Assembly: GCF_000285595.1 (NCBI RefSeq) | Contig: NZ_HE611064.1 | Span: 637,270 to 701,269 of the forward strand | Source of the DNA: Kurthia senegalensis | GTDB lineage: Bacteria > Bacillota > Bacilli > Bacillales_A > Planococcaceae | DNA length: 64,000 nucleotides | Direction: 5' to 3' | Shown here: positions 36,277 to 44,720 of the stretch, piece by piece | How positions within the stretch are numbered: position 1 is the stretch's first letter | Layout: every line of letters starts with the position of its first letter | Notes under the pieces: generated by a model | Database searches by the model: none | Seen by the model: the letters and a program-made list of their open reading frames with translations, nothing else | What the model was told of the DNA's origin: nothing | Translations under genes and position numbers: made by a program

Positions 36277-36734
36277 TTGTTACCGGTATTTGCTAAAATC
36301 GTCCAAAACGATGAAGAAAAAAAGACGCATTTTTCGTAAGAACGGAAGTATTCGTTAAAGAACAAGGCTTACCGCTTCCGCTTGAAATTGATGAAGTAGA
36401 TGACTATGCGACACACTTCGTCGCTTATTATGAAAAAATGCCCATTGCGGCAGGTCGCGTTATTATTGAAGAAAGATACAACACAGCCCAAGTGGAGCGC
36501 CTCAGCGTACTCCCACAATTCAGAAGGAAACAAATCGGCGTTCAAATGATGCAAACCGTTGAAAAATTTATACGCGAGCATCATCCGGATGTAACGCACA
36601 TTAAAATTAATGCGCAAACACACGCTATTCCTTTTTATGAAAAACAAGGATATCATGTGACGACACCTGAATTTATGGATAACTACATTCCACATCGTGC
36701 AATGGAGAAAAATTTGTACGGTGTCCAAAAATAA
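36277..36734 (+). CDS. yjcF: GNAT acetyltransferase YjcF, single-base frame break
   Basis: TTG 36277 lies one base after the yjcG stop, with GAGGCG upstream. The frame reads LLPVFAKIVQNDEEKK and is lost in the A7 run 36317-36323; one more A gives ...EEKKDAFFVRTEVFVKEQGLPLPLEIDEVDDYATHFVA and joins the rest, 152 residues. GNAT motif A is VERLSVLPQFRRKQIGVQMMQ, and the C-terminal INAQTHAIPFYEKQGY is the usual acceptor/CoA segment. It transfers acetyl to an unknown amine. The ElaA/YjcF branch is recognisable by AFFVRTEVFVKEQ. Confidence 0.85.
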
Positions 36735-36763
36735 AAAAACTAGGATAAAACTTAGTCAACGAG

Positions 36764-36805
36764 AAAAGACATGCACGATTTGAATAAAATCATGCATGTC
36801 TTTTT
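36764..36805 (+). terminator. Terminator of the yjcH-yjcG-yjcF operon
   Basis: Stem AAAGACATGCACGAT / ATCATGCATGTCTTT with T run. Confidence 0.9.
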
Positions 36806-36927
36806 CGTATACTGGGAGCGATTCTATACTTCTACCGCAAGTCGCTCATAAAAAAAGTCATTTTAAATAAAGCATCCCAAACTAGTAGCAGTCTTATCGT
36901 TTAAAAATCCAAAAATGTTCAACAAAA

Positions 36928-36959
36928 TAAAAAAGCTTCCTCATCGTTCGAAGAAGCTT
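36928..36959 (-). terminator. Terminator of the 36973 gene
   Basis: Minus-strand AAGCTTC...GGAAGCTT stem followed by T run. Confidence 0.75.
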
Positions 36960-36972
36960 ACTGCTTATACAT

Positions 36973-37272
36973 TTACGCATAAGCATTTATGACAAAACCT
37001 TTGCCAACAATCTCTGCAGTAGACATTGGTTTCGGTTGGTAAAAAACAACATCTTCCGTAGGTGCATATACAGGTTGTGAATGTTTCGCCGTCTTTTTCA
37101 CTTGTTCTTTCTCAACAAAATGCTTTTGTGATCGTTTCACTTCGTCAAAGAAACGATTATGTGCTGCCACCGCTTGTACACCTTCAATATACGAGAAACC
37201 TTTCGTTTCAAATGCTAGACGATTTGCATAATCGGCGTACTGTAATGGTGTGTTCGGTAAAATATACCCCAT
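36973..37272 (-). CDS. Small hypothetical protein
   Basis: About 99 residues from ATG 37272, which has AAGGAG nine bases upstream. The sequence begins MGYILPNTPLQYADYANRLAFE, has a central basic stretch (FFDEVKRSQKHFVEKEQVKKTAK) and ends AEIVGKGFVINAYA. No signal peptide or membrane segment. The style (short, N-terminal GYILP--PLQY-DYANR, C-terminal EIVGKG) looks like a family of Planococcaceae-specific small proteins of unknown function that I recall only vaguely. Single gene with promoter region and terminator, so probably real. Confidence 0.7.
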   Translation of the reverse strand: MGYILPNTPLQYADYANRLAFETKGFSYIEGVQAVAAHNRFFDEVKRSQKHFVEKEQVKKTAKHSQPVYAPTEDVVFYQPKPMSTAEIVGKGFVINAYA

Positions 37273-37382
37273 CTGCACCTACTCCTTTCAAAAAGTTTAA
37301 TTATTAATAACATTCCTGCAAAAACAATCTATTAAACTATTTTTTTATTAATTATTAAAAAAAGTTCGAAAGTCATAAGACG

Positions 37383-37418
37383 AAAAAACGACTTGAAATA
37401 AATTTCAAGTCGTTTTTT
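37383..37418. terminator. Bidirectional terminator after mgtE
   Basis: Near-perfect AAAAAACGACTTGAAAT / ATTTCAAGTCGTTTTTT palindrome. Confidence 0.95.
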
Positions 37419-37420
37419 CA

Positions 37421-38797
37421 TTACATTAATTGCTCGACAAATACAGTCGCAATACCTAAATAAATTAAAATACTCGTAATATCATTTAGTGTCGTAATAA
37501 AGGGACCCGATGCAACGGCAGGGTCAATTTTCAGACGATCCATTAACAATGGAATAATTGCTCCGGCTACTGTTGCCACAACAATCGAACAACAAATTGC
37601 TACGCCGACAAGCAAGCCTAAAATAAATTCATGCTTCCAGAAGAAGACGATACTGACCGCAATCACACCACAAATGACACCCATGACTAACCCCGTCAAC
37701 ATCTCACGTGTTACAAGCTTCCATTTACTTTCTTTCTCCGTATCACCGTTTGAAATCCCTCGGACAGCAACGGCTAGTGCCTGCGTACCACTATTCCCTG
37801 ACGTCCCACCAATTAACGGGATAAATGCAGCGAGTAAAGCTACTTTTGATAACGTATCTGTAAATAAATCGACGAGATTCGCTGTAATCATTCCGAGGAA
37901 CAATAAACAAACGAGCCACGGCAAACGCTTTTTAGCAGCCGTAAAAGGACTCGTATCAAATGTTTCCATATCAGAGACACCGGCAAATTTTGAGTAATCT
38001 TCTTCGGCTTCTTCATCAATGACGTCGATAATATCATCGACTGTAATAATCCCTAACATTTCATTACGTGAATTCGTAACAGGAAGTGCTACGAAGTTAT
38101 AATCACGCATGACTTGTGCAACGTCTTCTTGGTCGTCTGTCACGAGAACACTCACGACACGTTCATTGCGAATATCACGAATGAGCGTATCTTCTCCAGC
38201 GATAATTAAATCTCTCAATGACAAAACACCCGTCAGACGGTTTTGGTCATCTACTACAAAAATATAATAAATCGTTTCTGCTTCTTGTGCTTCATTTCGA
38301 AGAATAGTCATTGCAGAACGAACATTTGAATTTTCAGCAACCGCCACATACTCGGTCGTCATAATCGAACCAGCTGTATCTTGTTCATAGTGAAGTAATT
38401 CACGAATATCTTGTGCTGCTTCCTCATCCATAATTTTTAAAAAATGGCTCGTTTGATCTTGGTCCAGTTCGTTTAAAACGTCGACCGCATCATCGGTATA
38501 CATTTCACCGAGCATTTCAGCTGCATAAGATGCTTCCATTTCTTCAATAAAAATAGGATATTCTTCATCATCTAACTCAATTGCCTCAAAAATCGTTGCA
38601 AGTTCTTTCGGAGATAAATATTGGTAGATGATTTGACGTATATCAGGGTCCACCTTCTCATAAAATTGTCCTTGATCATAGGGATGTAAATCTAAGAATT
38701 GGTCTCGGAAAGCAACAATGTCACCTTGTTGTAAAAGTGCGATTAATTGTTCTTCTTGAAATTGTGCTTCCATGCGATCTTTTAATTCTTCTGCCAT
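37421..38797 (-). CDS. mgtE: Magnesium transporter MgtE
   Basis: 458 residues from ATG 38797 with AAAGGAGGGG upstream; the long upstream extension in frame includes this site. N-terminal superhelical domain (residues ~20-120; MEASYAAEMLGEMYTDDAVDVLNELD), two CBS motifs (MTTEYVAVAENSNVRSAM; VVSVLVTDDQEDVAQVM), plug helix (DEEAEEDYSKFAGV), and five transmembrane helices with the pore motif PLIGGTSGNSGTQALAVAVRG. It is a Mg2+-gated channel in the membrane. No M-box Mg riboswitch was found upstream. Confidence 0.93.
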   Translation of the reverse strand: MAEELKDRMEAQFQEEQLIALLQQGDIVAFRDQFLDLHPYDQGQFYEKVDPDIRQIIYQYLSPKELATIFEAIELDDEEYPIFIEEMEASYAAEMLGEMYTDDAVDVLNELDQDQTSHFLKIMDEEAAQDIRELLHYEQDTAGSIMTTEYVAVAENSNVRSAMTILRNEAQEAETIYYIFVVDDQNRLTGVLSLRDLIIAGEDTLIRDIRNERVVSVLVTDDQEDVAQVMRDYNFVALPVTNSRNEMLGIITVDDIIDVIDEEAEEDYSKFAGVSDMETFDTSPFTAAKKRLPWLVCLLFLGMITANLVDLFTDTLSKVALLAAFIPLIGGTSGNSGTQALAVAVRGISNGDTEKESKWKLVTREMLTGLVMGVICGVIAVSIVFFWKHEFILGLLVGVAICCSIVVATVAGAIIPLLMDRLKIDPAVASGPFITTLNDITSILIYLGIATVFVEQLM

Positions 38798-39370
38798 ATT
38801 ATCCCCTCCTTTCAATCGATTCATTTGAACAAAGTTCATACTACCATTTTCCACAACTATATTAAACCTTAATTCTACTATTCGCTCGAATTGGCATACA
38901 TCTTATCCATTCACTTACGAAAAAAGATGCTACATTCACCGTTTGACTATCTTCCTACTATTCTTTTAAAAACACTCCCTTTTGAAAATCATATCTATTA
39001 ATTCAAATGAGCATATTATACGTATTAAATAAAAAGAACTTTCCTAAGATGACACTTATATAAATGAATAATAAAAATAAAGCTAGGCAACTTTTATACT
39101 CCGTTTTAGCCGAAGCTTTTCGCAAGGACGCGAAAAAAATGGATATTCCGCTCGCGCTCTTCCCGTAGAAGTCGCGGCTGTCACTCCGAATATACTTCTA
39201 TTAAAAATCCCTTATAGAAAAAAATAATTTTTGTTGAAATTTAAGTATGCTACTACGAAACCTTAAACGAAATAAGCTTCATACTCATGACAACAAACGT
39301 AAGAAAATACACAACGGGAATAGCCATTCCTCATTTGCGCATAAAAATAAAGAAGGAGATGCCCTATTGG
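38798..39370. other. Gene-free stretch with a GC-rich repeat-like patch
   Basis: No credible gene. At ~39108-39195 a block unlike its AT-rich surroundings (GCTTTTCGCAAGGACGCGAA, then CGCTCGCGCTCTTCCCG and GAAGTCGCGGCTGTCACTCC) resembles the GC-rich patch inside IS remnant copy 1 and repeats I remember from other Bacillaceae. The rest shows no structure. Confidence 0.5.
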
Positions 39371-39648
39371 AACTGCCCCACGAAAGTGAGACAGTGAAAA
39401 AGATGCTTCTTTTAAGCAGAATGTGACGACCGCTTTCCTGGGGCATGGCATTGATAAAGTTGCCTGTCATTTTTAATCCCACATACGTTCATCATTTCTT
39501 TCACTGGCACTTGTGCCAACTTCCTCTTCATCACTTTCATTTTTGTTTCGTATGAATATTTTTTTCCTATCAAAAAACACCTCCAAAGATTTGATCCCTT
39601 TGAAAGTGTCTTTTCCTTTTTATGTTGTCTCAAATTTTTAGGTCAGTT
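39371..39648 (-). mobile_element. IS3-family remnant, internally deleted, copy 2 (minimal)
   Basis: Ends AACTGCCCCA (39371) and GGTCAGTT (39648) form an imperfect inverted repeat. On the minus strand it keeps the 5' leader, a GGAGGTG ribosome-like site and a clean orfA start encoding GKKYSYETKMKVMKRKLAQ, then VPVKEMMNVCGIKNDRQLYQ, the helix-turn-helix half of an IS3 OrfA, then jumps directly into the 3' end. The orfA fragment runs in frame to 39412. Its deletion differs from copies 1 and 3, being larger. It abuts the end of yjbO by 3 bases. Confidence 0.8.
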
Positions 39649-39651
39649 TTA

Positions 39652-40545
39652 TTACCGTAGCAATTGTTGCATATCGTCTGGTAACGCACTTTCCCATTGA
39701 ATCGTATGTTGTGTCAGAGGGTGCGTCAACTGCATATATACGCAATGGAGCGCAGAACGTTCAATTCCTGTTAATCGTCCATCATAAAGCGTATCTCCGA
39801 CTAACGGATGCCCTAAATGTGCCATATGCACACGAATTTGATGTGTACGTCCTGTATGAAGGAATAAACGAACGTGCGTCATCGGTTCCCCTTCATACGT
39901 AAAGCGACGTAGCACTTTATAATCCGTATGTGCAAATTGCCCTTCTGGACAAATCACACGTTCAATAATACTCGTATCGTGACGACCGATTGGTGCAATA
40001 ATCGACCCTTCATCTAAAGAAACATGTCCGTGCACAATCGCTTCATACTGACGTGAGATGTCGTGACGCTTTTGTTGCTCACACAATACGTGATGGACGT
40101 GACGATGCTTGGCAATACACATTAAACCCGACGTATTACGATCCAAACGATTCACGACGTGTACCGTTGAAGGAATATGATTTTTTTGGAAATAGCCCGC
40201 AACGATTGCCGCGACATTCGTATCTAAATGATTATGAGACGGAATCGTCGCTTGGTACGGTTGTTTGTTTAAAATTAAAATTTCCGCATCTTCATAAACG
40301 ATGTCTAACGGACCGTCTACCGGCACGAGTCCATCGCTCACTTCTTCACGTGGGAATTTCACCGTGATGACATCGCCTACTTCTAATACGTAACGAACGG
40401 TTTGTTCTTGCCCGTTCACCGTAATCTCACCGCCACGAAATTTAATCGCCGTTAATGCTTTTTTCGAAATGCCATAACTTTGTAATGCGCTGCGTAGCAT
40501 AATTGCTGCAGTCGCTGTAAATGTAATTGTATACCGATTATCCAT
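39652..40545 (-). CDS. yjbO: RluD-family 23S rRNA/tRNA pseudouridine synthase YjbO
   Basis: 297 residues. N-terminal S4-like segment (LRSALQSYGISKKALTAIKFRGGEITVNG), then the RluA/RluD catalytic domain with HVVNRLDRNTSGLMCIAK (catalytic Asp in NRLDRxTSG), GRTHQIRVHMAHLGHPLVGDTLYD. It isomerises specific uridines in rRNA or tRNA. It follows nadK by two bases and is in the conserved yjbM-nadK-yjbO operon. The target uridine is not knowable here. Confidence 0.92.
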   Translation of the reverse strand: MDNRYTITFTATAAIMLRSALQSYGISKKALTAIKFRGGEITVNGQEQTVRYVLEVGDVITVKFPREEVSDGLVPVDGPLDIVYEDAEILILNKQPYQATIPSHNHLDTNVAAIVAGYFQKNHIPSTVHVVNRLDRNTSGLMCIAKHRHVHHVLCEQQKRHDISRQYEAIVHGHVSLDEGSIIAPIGRHDTSIIERVICPEGQFAHTDYKVLRRFTYEGEPMTHVRLFLHTGRTHQIRVHMAHLGHPLVGDTLYDGRLTGIERSALHCVYMQLTHPLTQHTIQWESALPDDMQQLLR

Positions 40546-40547
40546 GT

Positions 40548-41354
40548 TTAATCTCTTAAATCACTATCAATAAATGAATCGTGAACACGTTGCCAAAATG
40601 GGAAAGCTTTGAATCGTGCAAAACGAACTTTTTCTTTCGCTACACGATATTCAATCGATTTCACATTTTTATGAAGGAGTTGTACGTGGTCAACCGTCAC
40701 CATAAAGTCATCTGCTTGTACAGGTTTCAGTAAGCAATGATGATGAGATGGTAAAACGAGTGACGAACCGACCGTACGGAATACGCGGTTGTTAATCGAT
40801 GCCATTTCCGTAATTTGTAGCGCTTCTAATGAAGGATGTAAAATCGCTCCACCGAGTGCTTTATTGTAAGCCGTACTACCCGACGGTGTTGAGACACATA
40901 AGCCGTCTCCACGGAATCGTTCGAAACGACGTCCATTTAACATGACATCCATAACGAGCGTGACTTCCGATGACTTCACTGTCGATTCATTTAATGCTAA
41001 ATAGGTGAAACTTTCTTCAGAATCTTGATAATTAATCGTTACTTCTAATAAAGGATATTCAATGACGCGGAATTCTCCTTTTGCGATTGAAATGACTAGT
41101 TTTTCAATTTCACTCGGCTTCCAATCCGCATAAAAACCGAGGTGACCTGTATGAATGCCGACAAACGCAACTTCCGACAACATATGCGTATAGCGGTGGA
41201 ACGCATGTAGCAGCGTGCCATCTCCTCCAATAGATAAAACGATATCTGGTTTCTCCTCATCGACTTCCATGCCGAAGTCGGTTAAATAACTGATCGCTCT
41301 TTCCATTAATTCATTTGATTGTGGATCATTACGTGATTGTACGGCGAACTTCAT
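40548..41354 (-). CDS. nadK: NAD kinase
   Basis: 268 residues with the diacylglycerol-kinase-like motif [15 protein letters not shown] (GGDGT), [20 protein letters not shown], and [25 protein letters not shown], all diagnostic. It phosphorylates NAD to NADP, the only source of NADP in the cell. It overlaps the end of relQ (yjbM) by four bases (ATGA), showing translational coupling, as in B. subtilis yjbM-yjbN. Confidence 0.95.
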   Translation of the reverse strand: MKFAVQSRNDPQSNELMERAISYLTDFGMEVDEEKPDIVLSIGGDGTLLHAFHRYTHMLSEVAFVGIHTGHLGFYADWKPSEIEKLVISIAKGEFRVIEYPLLEVTINYQDSEESFTYLALNESTVKSSEVTLVMDVMLNGRRFERFRGDGLCVSTPSGSTAYNKALGGAILHPSLEALQITEMASINNRVFRTVGSSLVLPSHHHCLLKPVQADDFMVTVDHVQLLHKNVKSIEYRVAKEKVRFARFKAFPFWQRVHDSFIDSDLRD

Positions 41355-42031
41355 ACATTTTCCCCCTTTTCATTCGAATCATTTTCTCTCACGACTGGTT
41401 CAGAAGCTTCTTTATACTCTGTAAAGTAAGCTTGTGCTTCGTGAATTTCATCTCGTATAAGTGACATTTCCCCATCAAGTCGGAAAGCCGCTTCAGCAGC
41501 GCTTTGCAGTCTTTCTGAAATTTCCGATGGGAAGTCCCCTTTATATTTGTAGTTGAGTGAATGTTCAATCGATGCCCAAAAATTCATCGCTAACGTCCGA
41601 ATTTGGATTTCTGCTAATATCGTCATTTCGCCATGAATCGTTGCTACAGGATATTCTACAACAACGTGATAAGAGCGATACCCACTCGGTTTTGCATTCG
41701 TTATATAATCTTTCTCTTCTACAATTTTTAAATCGTGGCGTTGGCGCAATAAGTTCAGTACGGTCGGAATATCGTCCACGAACTGACACATAACACGCAC
41801 GCCGGCAATATCTTGCAGCTCATGTGCTAAACGTTCAGATGGTTCAAACACTAACCCTTTTGAAAGTGTTTTGTCATAAATACTCGCCAGCGGTTTCACA
41901 CGCCCTGTAACAAACTCAATTGGAGATGTTTCATTGTTACGTTGAAACTGTGTACGAATACCTTTTAACTTAATTTTCAACTCATCTACGGCTTGTTTAT
42001 AGGGCTGTAAAAATCGATCCCATTGTCCCAT
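41351..42031 (-). CDS. yjbM: Small alarmone synthetase RelQ/SasB (YjbM)
   Basis: 226 residues: a lone RelA/SpoT synthetase domain without hydrolase or ACT parts. Motifs: [53 protein letters not shown], and [25 protein letters not shown] (catalytic Glu in the EIQIRT stretch). It makes (p)ppGpp from GTP/GDP and ATP as a tetramer in the cytosol. ATG with AGGGGG upstream. First gene before nadK and yjbO. Confidence 0.95.
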   Translation of the reverse strand: MGQWDRFLQPYKQAVDELKIKLKGIRTQFQRNNETSPIEFVTGRVKPLASIYDKTLSKGLVFEPSERLAHELQDIAGVRVMCQFVDDIPTVLNLLRQRHDLKIVEEKDYITNAKPSGYRSYHVVVEYPVATIHGEMTILAEIQIRTLAMNFWASIEHSLNYKYKGDFPSEISERLQSAAEAAFRLDGEMSLIRDEIHEAQAYFTEYKEASEPVVRENDSNEKGENV

Positions 42032-42049
42032 GACAAGTCCCCCTAATTC

Positions 42050-42436
42050 TTAGGCCTCGCTTAAAATGCTTGTGAAGGCTTGCTCAACAGCTTGTGAAAA
42101 AGCTTCACCATAATTCGAGTTACCTTCTATATTGTAAATTAATCCTTCTAATTCATCACGGAAATTGTGAAGAACGGCTTGCTGTTCGCCCCAACGAAGC
42201 ACTGGATCTTCTGATGCAATTACCTCAACGAGTTGTGGCCACACATCTTGCTCAAAAAATACGTAGCTATAATTTTCACCATTATCCATTAAATAAATGA
42301 ATGTCATATTATCTGAATCCGTAATAATTTGCCCAGCTGGTACGAAACGCCCCTCTGGTAAAGTAGTCAATTGAAACTGTACGACCGCATTTGTCGTTTG
42401 TTCATAAGATGCTTTAAATAAGTTACGCAATGCCAA
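42050..42436 (-). CDS. yjbL: UPF0738 family protein YjbL
   Basis: 128 residues. The central NMTFIYLMDNGENYSYVFFEQDVWPQLVEVI and the C-terminal LIYNIEGNSNYGEAFSQAVEQAF are the recognisable UPF0738 (YjbL) blocks. Acidic and soluble; no known function. It precedes relQ by 18 bases on the same strand and probably shares its transcript. ATG with GGAAGGG upstream. Confidence 0.85.
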   Translation of the reverse strand: MALRNLFKASYEQTTNAVVQFQLTTLPEGRFVPAGQIITDSDNMTFIYLMDNGENYSYVFFEQDVWPQLVEVIASEDPVLRWGEQQAVLHNFRDELEGLIYNIEGNSNYGEAFSQAVEQAFTSILSEA

Positions 42437-42569
42437 TCTTCCCTTCCATGAATATACTACTCCATTTTATCATATTCTGTTCTTTTTTTTCACAACAAAC
42501 CGACGCTTTCCCCATTTTCCAACAGAGAAAAAAACGTATAATGAAATTCAAATGAAAGGATGCGTTCTC

Positions 42570-43163
42570 ATGTCAAAACAACTAGAAATTGAATTTAAAA
42601 ATATGCTTACAAAAGAAGAGTTTCAAACGCTAACGAAAGCGTTCAACGTCAATGAAGAGGCATTTCACACACAAAAAAATCATTATTTTGATACAGCGGA
42701 CTTTTCCCTTCGTGATGCGAAAAGTGGTTTACGCATACGCGAAGTTGCCGACCGCTTCGAATGTACATTAAAAGAACCAGCCGCAGGAATTGGTTTGACC
42801 GAGACGACTGATTTACTACAAGCTGACCACGTACAAGCCGTTTTAGCTGGGAATGAAACGCTTCATGCCGAAGAAGTACACGAACGCCTGCAGTTTTTAA
42901 ACGTTTCTGAAGAAAAATTACAATTACTCGGTACACTTTCAACGACTCGTGCCGAAATAAACTATAAAGACGGTTTACTCGTTTTCGATCATTCGCAATA
43001 TGCGAATACCGAAGACTTCGAGTTAGAATACGAAGTACGTAACGAGCAAACTGGACGTATCATTTTCGAACAATTACTCCAACAGTTCCATATTCCGGTA
43101 CGACAAGCCGATAAAAAAGTCGCTCGCTTCGTCAAAGCCGTTCAAAAACAGAAAGGAGAATAA
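42570..43163 (+). CDS. yjbK: CYTH-domain protein YjbK (triphosphate tunnel metalloenzyme)
   Basis: 197 residues from ATG 42570, after AAAGGATG; an ATG at 42552 includes that site and is dismissed. Starts with the CYTH signature EIEFKNML (ExExK-like), then HYFDTADFSLRDAKSGLRIREVADRFECTLKEP and a C-terminal ELEYEVRNEQTG. TTM enzymes hydrolyse triphosphates such as tripolyphosphate or thiamine triphosphate. Divergent from yjbL; forms a pair with the following muramidase-type gene. Confidence 0.9.
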   Translation: MSKQLEIEFKNMLTKEEFQTLTKAFNVNEEAFHTQKNHYFDTADFSLRDAKSGLRIREVADRFECTLKEPAAGIGLTETTDLLQADHVQAVLAGNETLHAEEVHERLQFLNVSEEKLQLLGTLSTTRAEINYKDGLLVFDHSQYANTEDFELEYEVRNEQTGRIIFEQLLQQFHIPVRQADKKVARFVKAVQKQKGE

Positions 43164-43167
43164 ATCC

Positions 43168-44016
43168 GTGGACGTTTCATCATTAGCTGCCCTCGCACAA
43201 GTGCAAGCGCTTAATACGACAACTGCAAGTGATTCATCATCACTTACTTCTTCTACTGATTTTTCTAATTTATTATCACAATCTTTAACGAACAATACCG
43301 CCTACAACAATTCATCTACACTCGGATTAATGGCTGGTCTTTCAGCGAATCAATCAAGCAATAATGCTTCGATGACACAAGCTTTCACACAGCTATTGTC
43401 TGCAGCTAATACGTTTGCCGCAACCGCTCAACAATCCGGCATCGATTTGTCCGCCGTTGCGAATCTTTTAGGTGCGAGTACGAGCTTATATAACGGCTCA
43501 ACTTCTGCTTATACACCTGCATCGGTGCAATCTACGTACGCGACGACACAAAGCCAGCCTGCGATTACACAAACTGCCGCATCGACTGCAACTACAAAAG
43601 CAACTGCGAGTGATTCTATCGCTTCAACTTCCACCGGGAAAGCAACGCAATACGATGCGATTATAAAAAAAGCATCTGTTCTTTATAGCATCCCTGAAAA
43701 AATGATTAAAGCTGTCATTCAACAAGAATCTGGCTTCAATACGAATGCGACGAGCAGTACTGGCGCTAAAGGATTAATGCAATTAATGCCGAGTACCGCA
43801 AAATACTTAGGTGTGAACGACTCTACAAATGCCGAACAAAACATTATGGCAGGGACGAAATATTTACGCCAAATGCTAGATAAATTCGGTAGTTACGATT
43901 TAATGCTCGCTGGATACAACGCTGGCCCTGGAAATGTTTCTAAATACGGCGGGGTTCCTCCATTTAAAGAAACGCAAAACTACGTTTCAAAAATTATGGC
44001 AAACTACAATGCTTAA
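43168..44016 (+). CDS. cwlQ: Lytic transglycosylase/muramidase CwlQ (YjbJ)
   Basis: 282 residues from GTG 43168 with AAAGGAG eight bases upstream, four bases after yjbK. Residues ~1-160 are Ser/Thr/Ala-rich low complexity without a signal peptide. Residues ~165-282 are an SLT domain (PEKMIKAVIQQESGFNTNATSSTGAKGLMQLMPSTAKYLG; catalytic Glu in QQESGFN; LAGYNAGPGNV). The B. subtilis orthologue CwlQ has muramidase and transglycosylase activity. Absence of a normal signal suggests non-classical export, perhaps through the flagellar apparatus. Confidence 0.88.
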   Translation: MDVSSLAALAQVQALNTTTASDSSSLTSSTDFSNLLSQSLTNNTAYNNSSTLGLMAGLSANQSSNNASMTQAFTQLLSAANTFAATAQQSGIDLSAVANLLGASTSLYNGSTSAYTPASVQSTYATTQSQPAITQTAASTATTKATASDSIASTSTGKATQYDAIIKKASVLYSIPEKMIKAVIQQESGFNTNATSSTGAKGLMQLMPSTAKYLGVNDSTNAEQNIMAGTKYLRQMLDKFGSYDLMLAGYNAGPGNVSKYGGVPPFKETQNYVSKIMANYNA

Positions 44017-44032
44017 ATACGCTTCTTCCGAA

Positions 44033-44063
44033 ACACGCCTGCAAATTGCACGCGTGTTTTTTT
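44033..44063 (+). terminator. Terminator after cwlQ
   Basis: Stem ACACGC / GCGTGT, with an inner TGC-rich loop, followed by seven T. Confidence 0.75.
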
Positions 44064-44229
44064 ATTATAAAACCGTCATATGCTGCAAAAAAAGGACGCC
44101 GATCCGATAAAAAATAACTACGCACGTTTCTTATTTTCAAAAATCCTTTTCAAAAAACCCTTTTTAGTTGCATCTTTCTTTAAAAACAACGATGATAACT
44201 TTTAGATTATCAATATTTAGGAGATTTTA

Positions 44230-44286
44230 ATGCCTAAAAAGACGACCCGATACCATTTGTTTGAGAAATTACTAGGCTGTTGCTAA
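44230..44286 (+). CDS. Possible 18-residue peptide MPKKTTRYHLFEKLLGCC
   Basis: A short frame with a textbook ribosome site (TTTAGGAG six bases before ATG). It ends in a double cysteine at TAA 44284, which is also the first base of the -10 box of the globin promoter. It could be a real micro-peptide or an accident of the leader. No homology is claimed. Confidence 0.3.
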   Translation: MPKKTTRYHLFEKLLGCC

Positions 44287-44289
44287 AAT
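44261..44289 (+). promoter_or_regulatory. Promoter of the globin-spxH pair
   Basis: TTGAGA (44261-44266), 17-base spacer, TAAAAT (44284-44289), 34 bases before the globin start codon: a good housekeeping sigma-A promoter. Confidence 0.65.
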
Positions 44290-44322
44290 AGAGTTACAGC
44301 TAAAGCAAAGGAGCATATTACG

Positions 44323-44718
44323 ATGACTCAAAAACCGATTATTCCATTTGAGGAAATTGGTGCCGAAAAACTTTCGGATTTAATCGATTCTTTTTATTCG
44401 AAAGTAGCGAAGAATCCAAAGCTAAAGCCTATTTTTCCAGATGATTTAACAGAAACAGCCCGCAAGCAAAAACAATTCCAAACACAATATTTAGGCGGGC
44501 CTGATTTATATACACAAGAACATGGACATCCGATGTTACGCGCTAGACATATGGGATTTGCCGTTACACCCGAACGCGCACAGGCATGGTTAGAATGCAT
44601 GTACGAAGCAATGGACGAAGTTGGTCTAGAAGGTAAATTTAGAGAAGTTTTTTACAAACGTCTCGTTTTAACAGCACACCATATGATTAATGCCGAGGAT
44701 CCAAACGAGGAGGTATAA
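44323..44718 (+). CDS. yjbI: Truncated hemoglobin (group II, YjbI)
   Basis: 131 residues. PFEEIGAEKLSDLIDSFYSKVAKNPKLKPIFPDD, the TyrB10-containing helix (FYSKV), FQTQYLGGPDLYTQEHGHPMLRARHMGFAVTPERAQAWLECM with proximal His in RARHMGF, and a conserved Trp at G8. Binds O2/NO. Here, as in B. subtilis, it is paired with spxH; the next gene starts two bases after its stop. Ribosome site AAGGAG. Confidence 0.92.
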   Translation: MTQKPIIPFEEIGAEKLSDLIDSFYSKVAKNPKLKPIFPDDLTETARKQKQFQTQYLGGPDLYTQEHGHPMLRARHMGFAVTPERAQAWLECMYEAMDEVGLEGKFREVFYKRLVLTAHHMINAEDPNEEV

Positions 44719-44720
44719 CA

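Noticed and set aside
38798-39100. Possible M-box Mg riboswitch before mgtE
   Set aside because: Conserved M-box core blocks not found.
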